A stretch of DNA of 64,000 bases, taken from the NCBI GenBank assembly GCA_963776665.1, contig CAVZNQ010000018.1, forward strand, positions 1 to 64,000. The letters are read 5' to 3'. Below the pieces are notes generated by a model, which did not search any database, was not told the DNA's origin, and was given only the letters and a program-made list of their open reading frames with translations. The position numbers were made by a program, and so were the translations under genes. Positions 8,181 through 16,599 of the stretch are shown one piece after another. Within the stretch, counting starts at the first letter, position 1. Every line of letters starts with the position of its first letter. This stretch comes from Roseiarcus sp963776665 (GTDB taxonomy: Bacteria > Pseudomonadota > Alphaproteobacteria > Rhizobiales > Beijerinckiaceae).

Positions 8181-9588
8181 CTATCCGCCTGCAGTCCCTG
8201 ACCAGTATTCGATCATCCCTCCCGCGCCCCGCCGGTCGAGCCCCAGCAAATAGGCCAGCGCCCAGACCAGCGCGTCAGCGCGGTCGGGAGAGTAACCGGA
8301 GGCTCGGCGGTCGAAGTCGGGGGTCAGCGCGCAAAGCTGGTCCTCGAGCTTCCCGAACGCGCCGACGTGATAGACGAGCCCGCGTTCGTAGGCCGCAGCG
8401 ATCGGCTCGGCGCGCAGGAATTTGCCGCGCGTCGCATGAACCGCGCGCACCGGCAGGTTGGGCTCGCTCTGGCGCAGCACCTCGGTCACCATGTCGCCGC
8501 CGTTGTTGATTTCGGCGACCACCTGGTTGGCCTTGAAGCCGCGATAGGCGGCGCCGACCCTTGCCGCCCACCCGCCCGGCGTATCGCCCCGGCTGGTGAG
8601 ATCAGCGAGCACGTAGAAGAGGCCGCTTTCCGCTCTTGCAGCGACGATGAGCCCGCATTCGTCGGACTTTGGCCGACGAGCGCGCCGGCGGGTCGACCGC
8701 GACCACGATTTCGGCGAACTCCTGCGGCGCGGCCTCCGGCCGGACGCGCTGGCGCTCGATGAGCGCGCGCGTCCACAAAGCCCCGGGCGTCTCGTCGACG
8801 ATTTCCGCCATGAGCTCCTGGCGCCCGATTGGCCGCCCGTGATAGCGGGCGGTGATGCGTTCGAAGAAAGCCCGCGCCAGGTGGGCGCGGTTGTCGAAAG
8901 TCGAGCCGCGGGTGACGATCGTGTCCTTGTCGACGGCGAGCGACTTGATGATCTTGGTCGGGCGCGGCGTTGTCGTGACGACCGCTTGCGGCCTGTCTCC
9001 GAGTCTCAGGCCCAGGAGCGCCTGATCGAAAGCGTCCGGGTCACGCCAGGCGGCGAGCTCGTCGCACCACAACTTCATGTGCTGCTTGCCCCTGAGCCGG
9101 TCGGGCTCTTCGGCGGAGAAAAGCCAGCTCACCGCTCCATTTGGCCATTCGAGGCGCAGGTCGGCGGCAAGGAAGCGTGGCCGCTCGTCGCGCCGGCAGC
9201 AGGCCAGAATGCCGGATTCGCCGGTGATCATCGTGTCGCGCACATCAGCGACGGTCGCGCCGATCAGGTTGACGATCGGGTAGTTCTCCACCCAGTGCCG
9301 CACGGCTTCGGCCCCGGCGCGCGTTTTGCCGGCGCCGCGGCCGGCGAGGATGAGCCAGATGATCCAGTCGCCGGGCGGCGGCGCCTGGTCGGATCGAGCC
9401 CAGAACGTCCAGTCATGAAACAGTTGCGCGCATTCGACCGGCGTCATCGACGCCAGCAGCTGAGCGCGGCCCGCGGGCGGGAGGCGGAGAAAGTCGTCGA
9501 CCTGCTCGATCAGCACCCCTGGGAGAACGCCGGGGCGGCGCCGGCGTGCGCCACGGGCGCCCGCAGCCGTCTCCGCTCCGCCGCTCAT
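8181..9588 (-). pseudogene. Phage/GTA large terminase, frameshifted
   Basis: Large terminase is the ATPase-nuclease that packages DNA into capsids. The protein begins MSGGAETAAG at 9588. It contains the Walker A-like LILAGRGAGKTRAGAE, the Walker B LWCDELAAW, the coupling-motif area AVVTTTPRPTKIIKSLA and the nuclease start VVAVDPPA. One extra base in a run of T (minus-strand A) at about 8668-8670 breaks the frame. It resumes KSDECGLIVAARAESG and runs through EINNGGDMV and YSPDRADALVWALAYLLG to the stop at 8181. Restored length is about 468 residues, normal for GTA-type terminases. Real decay or sequence error are both possible. Confidence 0.88.
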
Positions 9589-9815
9589 TCCGCCGGCGTC
9601 TCCGACTGGAGGCGGCGGGCGACCTGCAGGCGGGCGAATTCCTCGACCGGCGCGATCCGGAGCCGGCGCAGTTCGTCGCGCAGCAGGTTCTCGGTCCGAT
9701 CGCGGGAGATTTCTTGCTTCGCGCCGGTCGCGTCCGCGGCGGCGGCCGGCGAAGCGCGTTCGGGGCGCCTCGGGGCGGAGCGTATCAATTGGGTCGATGG
9801 GTACGCGTCGATCAT
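9585..9815 (-). CDS. Small protein upstream of terminase (possible small terminase)
   Basis: A 76-residue, charged, helical protein (ENLLRDELRRLRIAPVEEF, then ARLQVARRLQSETPAE) whose stop overlaps the terminase start by four bases (ATGA), so the two are translationally coupled. In gene-transfer-agent clusters a short gene at this position acts as small terminase or packaging partner. The position supports that role, but the sequence alone shows only an Arg/Glu-rich coil. Confidence 0.5.
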   Translation of the reverse strand: MIDAYPSTQLIRSAPRRPERASPAAAADATGAKQEISRDRTENLLRDELRRLRIAPVEEFARLQVARRLQSETPAE

Positions 9816-9986
9816 TTGCGCCTGTGTGGGGATGGTTTGACGAAGGGCGCACAGAAGGCGCAGCGCCGCCGCCGCGTGGGCGGGGCGGGACGAATTCGGC
9901 AGGAGGGGGAAGAGAGCCGTCCGTTCGAAGTCGCACGTCTCGAACTTGCCTCACTATGCCCCCACCGGCGTCAAAGCGCAAGCTTT

Positions 9987-10003
9987 TGTTCGTGTTTTGT
10001 TCT
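9987..10003. repeat. 17-bp direct repeat, right copy; LexA-box-like
   Basis: Identical to the repeat at 4974-4990, with GTTC-N7-GTTC at 9988-10002. It lies about 170 bases upstream of the minus-strand packaging genes and about 210 bases upstream of the plus-strand corA gene, where an SOS operator could act on either. The rest of 9816-10213 holds no gene I can support. Confidence 0.6.
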
Positions 10004-10213
10004 CGCAAGGCGGAGCCGCGCGATTTACCCGAGCAGTTTCAATGGTTTGCGGGCGAGGCCGGATTTCTGAGAAACTGGCGACATCGACCGAATATTCGCT
10101 GAAATCGGACTCGGCGACGTGTTGCCGTAACGCCCGGCGAGCCGTCCGGCAAGGTGACGAGAATTGGTGTATTTCGTGCGGGCGCCTTATCGGCAGCTTC
10201 GCGGGGGCCTCGC

Positions 10214-11212
10214 GTGATCATCGTGCACTATGTTGCGAAAACCGTCGCGGAGACGGCGGCGATCACGCCGGTGTCGCGCCGGGTCCTCGAAGCCGCCGAG
10301 CCCGTTCCCCCCGGCACCGTATGGCTCGACATGGTCGAGCCGACCGTCGCCGAGGATCAGAAGGTCGAGCACTACCTCGGGTGCAAGATCCCGTCACGCG
10401 CCGATCCCGACTTCGCCGTACCGCCCGAGTCTTATTACGCCGAGAATGGGGTGCGCTACCTGCACGGCAGTTTCGTCAGCGAACCGGAGGGCACGCCTGA
10501 CGTTACCGACGTCACCTTCGTCCTTACGCCGGCCACGCTGGTCACCGTGCGCTACGATCCCGGCGACGCGTTCGAGATCTTCGGACAGAAACTCTGCAGG
10601 TCGGGCGCGCAGACGCTTCATCCCGATGCGGTGGCGGTCGGCCTTGTCAACGCGATCATCAACCGTTCGGCGCGCGCGCTGGACAAGGTCGGCGTGGAGC
10701 TCGATTCGATTGCGAGCACGGTTTTTCGCGCCAAGGGCGACCAGGGCGCGCGGAGCCAGATCTATTCTGCGACGCTGGACGCCCTCGGGCGCGAGGACGA
10801 GAAGATCTCGAACCTGCGCGAAAGCCTGGTGTCGATCGAGCGGCTGTTGTTGTTCCTGTCGTCGGAAGGACGCTCCACGGATGCGCCGAAGCCGGTGCGC
10901 GAGGCGACGAAATCCGCGCTGCGCGACCTGCAGTCGCTGGAGCAGGACGCAGGTTTCAAGGCGCAGAAGGTCCAGTTCCTGCTCGACGCGACGCTCGGCC
11001 TGATCAACCTGGCGCAGAACGACATCATCAAGCTCTTCTCGGTGCTGGCGGTCATTTTCATGCCGCCCACCGTCATCGCCTCGATCTACGGCATGAACTT
11101 CAAGGAGATGCCGGAGCTTGAGTGGCGTTGGGGCTATCCGCTGGCGCTCTGTCTCATGGTCGCGGCGGCCATCGGGCCCTATCTCTTCTTCCGATGGAAG
11201 AAGTGGCTGTGA
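10214..11212 (+). CDS. corA: CorA family magnesium/divalent cation channel
   Basis: CorA forms a pentameric inner-membrane channel for Mg2+ (also Co2+ and Ni2+). The product, about 332 residues from the GTG at 10214, has the soluble N-terminal domain (VWLDMVEPTVAEDQKVEHYL) and a long stalk helix region (EKISNLRESLVSIERLLLFL). Two C-terminal membrane helices follow (LFSVLAVIFMPPTVIASIYG and YPLALCLMVAAAIGPYLFF), with the selectivity motif YGMNF between them and a basic end RWKKWL. An alternative GTG start at 10154 would add 20 residues. It is followed by a second CorA-type gene on the same strand. Confidence 0.88.
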   Translation: MIIVHYVAKTVAETAAITPVSRRVLEAAEPVPPGTVWLDMVEPTVAEDQKVEHYLGCKIPSRADPDFAVPPESYYAENGVRYLHGSFVSEPEGTPDVTDVTFVLTPATLVTVRYDPGDAFEIFGQKLCRSGAQTLHPDAVAVGLVNAIINRSARALDKVGVELDSIASTVFRAKGDQGARSQIYSATLDALGREDEKISNLRESLVSIERLLLFLSSEGRSTDAPKPVREATKSALRDLQSLEQDAGFKAQKVQFLLDATLGLINLAQNDIIKLFSVLAVIFMPPTVIASIYGMNFKEMPELEWRWGYPLALCLMVAAAIGPYLFFRWKKWL

Positions 11213-11287
11213 GGCTCGGGAAATCGAGCGCGCGTGTGACACGTGAGCTTCATCCACTGCGTGCTAGGCTCAGGCCGGGAGCACAAG

Positions 11288-12283
11288 ATGGCGAAGATCG
11301 ACTTGGCCGATGTCGGGCCCGGAGTCGCCTGGGTGTTGGAGTTCGACGAAAACGGACGCGGGCGTCCGCTGAACGACAAGCTGTCGATCGACCTCATGCA
11401 CGGCCGGCGATTTGTGTGGGTGCATCTGATTTTGGCCAACGCACGGACTCGCGATTGGCTCGTTGCGCAGGAAGCCCTCCCTTCCGAGTCGCGCGACGCT
11501 CTCCTGTCCCAGGACCGCCACCCCAAACTCGACTGGCGCGGGGACGCCCTGTGGGGGACGCTTCATGAGCTCTGTCACGAGCCCGAAGCCGGCGGAGACG
11601 AAGCCACCGACCTGCGCTTCGTCCTGAGGCCGCAGTTCCTCGTGACGGCGCGCCGCCATGCGGTGCGCTCCGCCAGAGCGGTCCACGACCAGGTCACGTC
11701 CGGCGCGACGTTCGATGACAGCACGGCGGTTTTCGAGCGCATCCTCACCGCCTCCGCTGACGCGATTGGCGAGACGGCGCACGAAATCGCAGGTCAGCTC
11801 GATCAGATCGAAGACCGCGTCTTGTCAGAGACCTTGAGCGACGAAAGAGCCGACCTGCTTCGCGTGCGAAGGAGCATTTCGCGGCAGGAGCGGCTTGTTC
11901 ACGCCGTCCAAGGCGTGCTTGCGCAGCTCGACCAACAGCGAGCCGAGACCGCTCTCCAAGCGTACCGCGATTTGGGGTCGAGGGTGAGGCAGCGGGTCAG
12001 TTCGTTTCACGCCGACCTTCACCTCCAGGCGGAGCGCGCGCGGTTGCTGCAGGACGAGATGGCGGCGCAGCTGGCGACCGCGACCAACCGCAATCTCTTC
12101 GTGCTCACCGTCGTCACGACCGTGCTCTTGCCGCCGGCGTTCGTCACCGGGTTTTTCGGCATGAACACGAAAGGCCTGCCGTTCGGCGATTCCGACTATG
12201 GAACGGTCTATGCCGCCGCCCTTTGCGCGCTTGCGGCGGTCCTCGTCTATCTCTTGATCCGTCGCTACAGATCGCTTGCATGA
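11288..12283 (+). CDS. ZntB/CorA-like cation transporter
   Basis: A 331-residue member of the CorA superfamily, closer to the zinc transporter ZntB. It has an N-terminal soluble domain (FVWVHLILANARTRDWL, DLRFVLRPQFLVTARRHAV), a long helical stalk (QLDQIEDRVLSETLSDERAD) and two membrane helices at the C-terminus (LFVLTVVTTVLLPPAFVTGF and TVYAAALCALAAVLVYLLI) joined by FFGMNTKGLPF, which keeps the GMN motif. The basic tail RRYRSLA is as in the family. The start at 11288 (MAKIDLAD) is chosen because the upstream frame lacks similarity. It is a tandem but diverged neighbour of corA. Ion preference (Zn, Ni or Mg) cannot be told. Confidence 0.82.
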   Translation: MAKIDLADVGPGVAWVLEFDENGRGRPLNDKLSIDLMHGRRFVWVHLILANARTRDWLVAQEALPSESRDALLSQDRHPKLDWRGDALWGTLHELCHEPEAGGDEATDLRFVLRPQFLVTARRHAVRSARAVHDQVTSGATFDDSTAVFERILTASADAIGETAHEIAGQLDQIEDRVLSETLSDERADLLRVRRSISRQERLVHAVQGVLAQLDQQRAETALQAYRDLGSRVRQRVSSFHADLHLQAERARLLQDEMAAQLATATNRNLFVLTVVTTVLLPPAFVTGFFGMNTKGLPFGDSDYGTVYAAALCALAAVLVYLLIRRYRSLA

Positions 12284-12310
12284 AAGGCGCGGTCTTGGCC
12301 GAACTTTTCC

Positions 12311-12539
12311 TTGCGAAAATCCGAAACCATGCTATGCTGACCTTTCTCGCCGAACGAAGTCGCGCTTCGCGCGGAGGTCAGCCGCAGAAAAAGAATTTTT
12401 TGATCTGGGGGGTCGCCGCAACTCATTGATAACGCTCAATTCGGACAAGGAGATCCAAGGAAATCGCCCCGTTTTTCTTGGTCGGGCCTTGGCTTTCCTT
12501 TGGCGGGCGCCCCTCGGGCTTGGCTGGATTTGGATTGTC
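12311..12539 (+). repeat. Dispersed intergenic repeat, copy 1
   Basis: The gap between two converging genes holds the first of three copies of a repeat (others near 49600-49850 plus and 57803-58000 minus). Shared blocks in order are: GAAAATCnGAAnCCATGCTA, an A-rich/T-rich block ending CTGGGGGGTC (about 12386-12413), CGGACAAGGnGATCCAAGGA with AATC following (12442-12465), then a TTTnCTTGG and GGCTTGGCTGGATTTGG end. The three copies are diverged but collinear. It may be an old mobile element, a structured RNA or a decayed coding repeat. Confidence 0.7.
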
Positions 12540-13989
12540 AGCTGACCTGGAACCACGCCCCGACGCCGGCGGCGCGATGTTCGGGAATGGCTGACTCGAA
12601 CGGCCATTTGCCCGGATTGTCGGCGACGAAGGCGATATGGGCGGTGCGGCCGGGTTGTATGAGGATGGTGTCGCGCCAGTAGGGCTCCCAGCCGTCGTCC
12701 ATCGAATGCAGGAGCCGCGCGACGTGGCCCCACAGGCGCAACGCCTGGACGACCGCGGTCTTGTTGGCGAGCGCGAACACGGTCGGCGCGCCGCGCGGGA
12801 GGAGATAGGCCGGCTTCGCCGACCAGTCGACGAAGGAGACGCCGTTCACCGTGAACGGCGCCGGGCCGCCCCCGGAGATCGCAAAGTCGCAGCGCCGCGC
12901 GGCTTCGAGCGCGATTTCTGCCGGCAGCAGCGGATTGACAGGGAGGCGCTGTGGCGCGGAGCGTGGGCCGATGGGGTCGCCCTCAGCCGCGATCGCGACA
13001 AACGGCAGGCTGGCCTCGCCGGGTCCGCCGCGCAGCGAGAAGCGGACGCCGGCGCCGGCGTCGCGCGGCATGTCGAACATCAGCTCGAAGCGGGCGCCGG
13101 GACCGATCGGGAACTGGTTGTTGAGGGGCTCGAACGGTTCGTTCGGCTGGCCGTCAACGGCGACGATCAGCGTCTTCGCGCCGTCGATGGCGACGGTCGC
13201 CAGCCTCGCGGTGGCCGCGCTGCCAAGACGGAGCCGAACCCGCGCTCCGGGCCGGGCGTTGAGGCGCAGCGGCGCCGCAGCGCCGTTGGCGAAAACCAGG
13301 CCGCCCCTGCGACCGCTTCCGCGGCCGACGGAGGTATCGGAGAAGTCGTCCGTGATCTGCCCGTTGGGGTCGAGGTTCCAGTCCGACAGCACGATCGCGG
13401 CGTCGAGGTCGACGTCCGGCTTGACCGCCTCCTCGACGATGATCGGCCCGAACAGCCCGCGCCCCTGCTGCCCGGTGTCGGACAACCCGGCATGCGGCAG
13501 GTAGAGATTGAAGCCGGCGTCGGGCGCGACGAAGCGGATCTCGGCGCTGGCGCCGGGCATGAGGCGCCCCTGTGTGAGGCCGCCGACGCCTGCGCTTGCG
13601 TTCGACGCCCGCAACCCCGGAAAGCTCAGCGTCGTCGGCTCGGCGAGCCTGTTGGCGAACTGGACCTTCAGCTCCTGGCCTTGCCTGACTTTCAGGAGCG
13701 GGCCCGGGATCGCGCCTCCATACGCGAAAGTCGCCGCCGCTTCGGCCGGGGGCGGCCCCAGTTGTAGCCGCGCGGGCGCGGCCTCGAAGCTGACAACACC
13801 ATCGCCCGCCAGGGCTGGCCCCAACGCGCCGGCCGTCCCGCCGAGGCCCCACGCCGTCGCGGCTAGCCCGCCTCCGAGGACCGCGCGCCGGGTCTGGCCT
13901 TGAGCTCGCTGCGCCAATCTGGGACGCCCCAGCTGGCCCGAGATTTGCGCCTCGGCTGGCGAGGAGCGCGTAACCATGCGTAAGCTCAT
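12538..13989 (-). CDS. Multicopper-oxidase-like exported protein, copper sites lost
   Basis: A protein of about 483 residues with three cupredoxin domains. A twin-arginine-type signal (QTRRAVLGGGLAATAWGLGG) lies about 40 residues from the start. The scaffold matches multicopper oxidases: GGAIPGPLLKVRQG, then LTQGRLMPGASAEIRF, GRGLFGPIIVEE and DDGWEPYWRDTILIQPGR. The copper ligands are mostly gone: the first HxH is SFP, the second HxH keeps one His (LYLPHAG), the HPxHLHGH motif reads QALRLWGH, and HCHxxEH reads ESAIPEH without the type 1 Cys. It is therefore probably not an oxidase. Tat-exported, copper-free relatives such as FtsP/SufI act in cell division, so a structural role is plausible. 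The start at 13989 follows an AAGGA ribosome site; 13977 is an alternative. Confidence 0.8.
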   Translation of the reverse strand: MSLRMVTRSSPAEAQISGQLGRPRLAQRAQGQTRRAVLGGGLAATAWGLGGTAGALGPALAGDGVVSFEAAPARLQLGPPPAEAAATFAYGGAIPGPLLKVRQGQELKVQFANRLAEPTTLSFPGLRASNASAGVGGLTQGRLMPGASAEIRFVAPDAGFNLYLPHAGLSDTGQQGRGLFGPIIVEEAVKPDVDLDAAIVLSDWNLDPNGQITDDFSDTSVGRGSGRRGGLVFANGAAAPLRLNARPGARVRLRLGSAATARLATVAIDGAKTLIVAVDGQPNEPFEPLNNQFPIGPGARFELMFDMPRDAGAGVRFSLRGGPGEASLPFVAIAAEGDPIGPRSAPQRLPVNPLLPAEIALEAARRCDFAISGGGPAPFTVNGVSFVDWSAKPAYLLPRGAPTVFALANKTAVVQALRLWGHVARLLHSMDDGWEPYWRDTILIQPGRTAHIAFVADNPGKWPFESAIPEHRAAGVGAWFQVS

Positions 13990-14140
13990 GGCGTCCTTAG
14001 GATTTGCCGTCGTCTGCGTCGCGCTGGCGCGGCTGGCGTTCGTGGAGCTGTTCTTAGCCGAGCGCGCGAACGGCGCAACCGGCCTCGCGCTCGCGGCTGG
14101 CCTGTTCACCATCGCGATCGCCGCCGCGGTGGGCAAATGA
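13976..14140 (+). CDS. 54-residue membrane protein
   Basis: A short plus-strand frame encodes MRKLMASLGFAVVCVALA at the start and ends AAGLFTIAIAAAVGK. Two hydrophobic helices (about residues 6-24 and 33-52) are separated by a polar turn with ERANG. A ribosome site GAGGAG lies about 10 bases upstream. Its start overlaps, on the other strand, the start region of the multicopper-oxidase-like gene. It is probably a small inner-membrane protein of unknown role, and at this length a chance frame cannot be excluded. Confidence 0.45.
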   Translation: MRKLMASLGFAVVCVALARLAFVELFLAERANGATGLALAAGLFTIAIAAAVGK

Positions 14141-14242
14141 GGCGGCCGGTCGGGGGAGCCCGCTTTTTTCTGTGGCGCGCACCGGGCAAGCTGATATAGA
14201 GCGCGCCCGAAGCAATGCGGCCTCGTCAAGCCGGCGCTTGCG

Positions 14243-14327
14243 GCGGGCGTGGCGGAATTGGTAGACGCGCCGGATTTAGGTTCCGGTGACGCAAGTCGTG
14301 GGGGTTCGAGTCCCTCCGCCCGCACCA
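14243..14327 (+). tRNA. tRNA-Leu (anticodon UAG)
   Basis: An 85-base class II tRNA with acceptor stem GCGGGCG pairing to CGCCCGC, discriminator A and encoded CCA. It has a D-loop GGTAGACGC, an anticodon stem CCGGA/TCCGG with loop TTTAGGT (anticodon TAG), a long variable arm and the T-arm GGGGG TTCGAGT CCCTC. It reads CUN leucine codons. Confidence 0.97.
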
Positions 14328-14426
14328 TTTCCTTCGCGACCGCGAGCGCGGCTGGACGATCGGACGACGGAGAGATATCGGCCAGTCGGGGCCTTTGGCG
14401 ACGACGACGACAAGGCGGAACGCAAG

Positions 14427-15818
14427 ATGCAGGTCACCGAGACGCTGAGCCAAGGGCTCAAGCGGGAATATGACATTTCGCTCCCCGCGAGCGACCTCGC
14501 GGCCAAGCTCAACGGCCAGTTGGCCGAGTTGAAGGCGAAGGTGCGAATCAACGGCTTCCGGCCCGGCAAGGTGCCGGTCGAGCATTTGCGCAAGGTATAC
14601 GGCAGGTCGGTGATGGCCGACGTCGTCCAGGAGGCCATCGCCAGCGCCAACAAGAAGATCGTCGACGACAACCAACTGCGCCTGGCTCGCGAGCCGAAGG
14701 TCGAGCTGCCGACCGATCAGGCGACGATCGACGCCGCCCTCGAGGCCCGAGGCGACCTCAACTTCAAGGTCGCGCTCGAGGTGCTGCCGGTATTCGAGAT
14801 TGGCGATTTTTCGCAGATTTCGCTCGAGCGTCCGATCGCAGACGTCGAGCCCGCCGAGATCGAGGGCGCGCTCGACCGGCTGGCGCAGGAGCGCCGCACC
14901 TATACCGAGAAGCCGGCGGGAGCGGCGGCGGAGATCGGCGACCGCGTCACCGTCGACTTCGACGGAACGATCAATGGCGTCCCGTTTGAAGGCGGCGAGG
15001 GCAGGGACATTCAGGTGGCGCTGGGCTCAAACACCTTCATCCCGGGATTCGAGGAACAGCTCGTCGGCGTCTCCGCGGGGGAGAAGCGCACGATCCGTGG
15101 GACTTTCCCGGAGGCCTACGCGGTGCGCGCCCTCGCCGGGAAAACCGGCGATTTCGCAGTCACGGCGAAGGCGGTCGCTGCACCCGACCCGCTCGCGATC
15201 GACGACGAATTCGCCAAACCTCTTGGCTTCGAAAGCCTCGACAAGCTCAAGGAGATGATCCGCGACCGGCTTGCCTCCGAATACGGGCGCGCCTCGCGCG
15301 ACAAGATCAAGCGCCAACTGCTCGACAAGCTCGACAAGCTTTATTCCTTCGAGTTGCCCGACGGGCTCGTGAACCAGGAGTTTGACTCGATCTGGGAGCA
15401 GGTGACGCGCGAGCAGCAGGCGGCAGGCCGCAGTTTCGCAGACGAGAACACCACAGAGGAGGCCGCGCGCGCCGAGTACCGCAAGATCGCCGAACGCCGG
15501 GTGCGGCTCGGGCTTCTGCTCGCCGAGGTCGGAACACGGGCTGAGGTGAAGGTCTCGGACGACGAGATGACCCAGGCGCTGGTGGCCCGCGCGCGGTCCT
15601 TCCCGGGCCAGGAAAAGCAGGTTTGGGACTTCTACCGCAACAACAACCAGGCGCTGGCCGAATTGCGCGCTCCGATTTATGAGGAGAAGGTCGTCGACCA
15701 CATCCTTGGTCTCGCCAAGGTCGCGGACCGCAAGGTAACCAAGGACGAGCTTCTCAAGCCGATCGAAGACGAGCTTCCAGGCCAGCCGACGACTGAAAGC
15801 CAGCCGCCCGTGGCCTGA
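14427..15818 (+). CDS. tig: Trigger factor, ribosome-associated chaperone
   Basis: Trigger factor binds the ribosome exit tunnel and shields nascent chains; it also has prolyl isomerase activity. The 463-residue product starts MQVTETLSQGLKREYDIS. The ribosome-docking signature GFRPGKVP appears near residue 45 (NGFRPGKVPVEHLRK). A FKBP-type domain follows (GDRVTVDFDGTINGVPFEGG, then FIPGFEEQLVGVSAGEKRTI), then the helical C-terminal chaperone arms. The start at 14427 is chosen because the upstream frame overlaps tRNA-Leu. It heads the conserved tig-clpP-clpX-lon order of alphaproteobacteria. The Lys/Pro/Glu-rich end (ELPGQPTTESQPPVA) is disordered. Confidence 0.96.
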   Translation: MQVTETLSQGLKREYDISLPASDLAAKLNGQLAELKAKVRINGFRPGKVPVEHLRKVYGRSVMADVVQEAIASANKKIVDDNQLRLAREPKVELPTDQATIDAALEARGDLNFKVALEVLPVFEIGDFSQISLERPIADVEPAEIEGALDRLAQERRTYTEKPAGAAAEIGDRVTVDFDGTINGVPFEGGEGRDIQVALGSNTFIPGFEEQLVGVSAGEKRTIRGTFPEAYAVRALAGKTGDFAVTAKAVAAPDPLAIDDEFAKPLGFESLDKLKEMIRDRLASEYGRASRDKIKRQLLDKLDKLYSFELPDGLVNQEFDSIWEQVTREQQAAGRSFADENTTEEAARAEYRKIAERRVRLGLLLAEVGTRAEVKVSDDEMTQALVARARSFPGQEKQVWDFYRNNNQALAELRAPIYEEKVVDHILGLAKVADRKVTKDELLKPIEDELPGQPTTESQPPVA

Positions 15819-15963
15819 TCTCCGCGAGGCGCTCGATCCGAGCTTCGACTTCGTCGTAGTTCGCGGGCGGGGCGGCGGCCCCTTTTCGGGACAGCCTTGG
15901 GCGCCTATGTTGGCGTCGAGGCTGCAGCCGGACGCCGGCCAGATCTGGCGAAAGAAAGGTCCT

Positions 15964-16599
15964 ATGCGCGATCCTATCGACTATTACACCAACAACCTCG
16001 TGCCGATCGTGATCGAGCAGTCGGCGCGCGGCGAGCGCTCGTTCGACATTTTTTCGCGACTGTTGCGCGAACGCATCATATTCATGATCGGCCCTGTGGA
16101 TGACCTGTCGGCCTCGTTGGTGGTCGCCCAACTGCTTTTTCTCGAGGCGGACAATCCCAAGAAGGAAATCGCCCTGTACATCAACTCGCCGGGCGGCGTG
16201 GTCACGGCGGGGCTATCGATCTACGACACGATGCAGTTCATCCGCCCCAAGGTGACAACCATGTGCATCGGGCAGGCCGCCTCGATGGGCTCGATGCTGC
16301 TTGCCGCAGGCGAAAAGGGCTCGCGATTCGCGCTGCCCAATTCGCGCATCATGGTTCATCAGCCTTCTGGCGGCTTCCAGGGCCAAGCGTCTGATATCCA
16401 ACGGCATGCTGAAGATATTCTCAAGGTCAAGCGCCGGCTGAACGAGATTTATGTCCACCACACCGGGCAATCCTACGAAGCCATCGAAAGAACGCTGGAC
16501 CGCGATCATTTCATGTCGGCTGAGGAGGCGAAGGCGTTTGGGATCGTCGACGAGGTGACCGTCAAGCGCGCGCTCGAGCTGGAAGAGGTCAAAGTTTAG
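15964..16599 (+). CDS. clpP: ATP-dependent Clp protease proteolytic subunit
   Basis: ClpP forms the barrel-shaped serine protease core fed by ClpX or ClpA. The 211-residue product starts MRDPIDYYTNNLVPIVIEQS. The nucleophile Ser108 is in GQAASMGSMLLAAG, the active His132 in MVHQPSGGFQG, and the Asp lies in LDRDHFMSAEEAKAFG near residue 181. ALYINSPGGVVTAGL supplies the oxyanion region. Length matches the family. An upstream in-frame ATG would add 19 unrelated residues. It lies between tig and clpX. Confidence 0.97.
   Translation: MRDPIDYYTNNLVPIVIEQSARGERSFDIFSRLLRERIIFMIGPVDDLSASLVVAQLLFLEADNPKKEIALYINSPGGVVTAGLSIYDTMQFIRPKVTTMCIGQAASMGSMLLAAGEKGSRFALPNSRIMVHQPSGGFQGQASDIQRHAEDILKVKRRLNEIYVHHTGQSYEAIERTLDRDHFMSAEEAKAFGIVDEVTVKRALELEEVKV

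Noticed and set aside
8647..9840. Plus-strand open frame (about 397 codons) opposite the terminase gene
   Set aside because: No recognisable protein; the opposite strand carries the Walker and nuclease motifs of terminase.
14250..14330. Open frames across tRNA-Leu, tRNA-Val and tRNA-Asp
   Set aside because: These are translations of tRNA genes (for example GGTRTPTT) and explain nothing beyond the RNAs.
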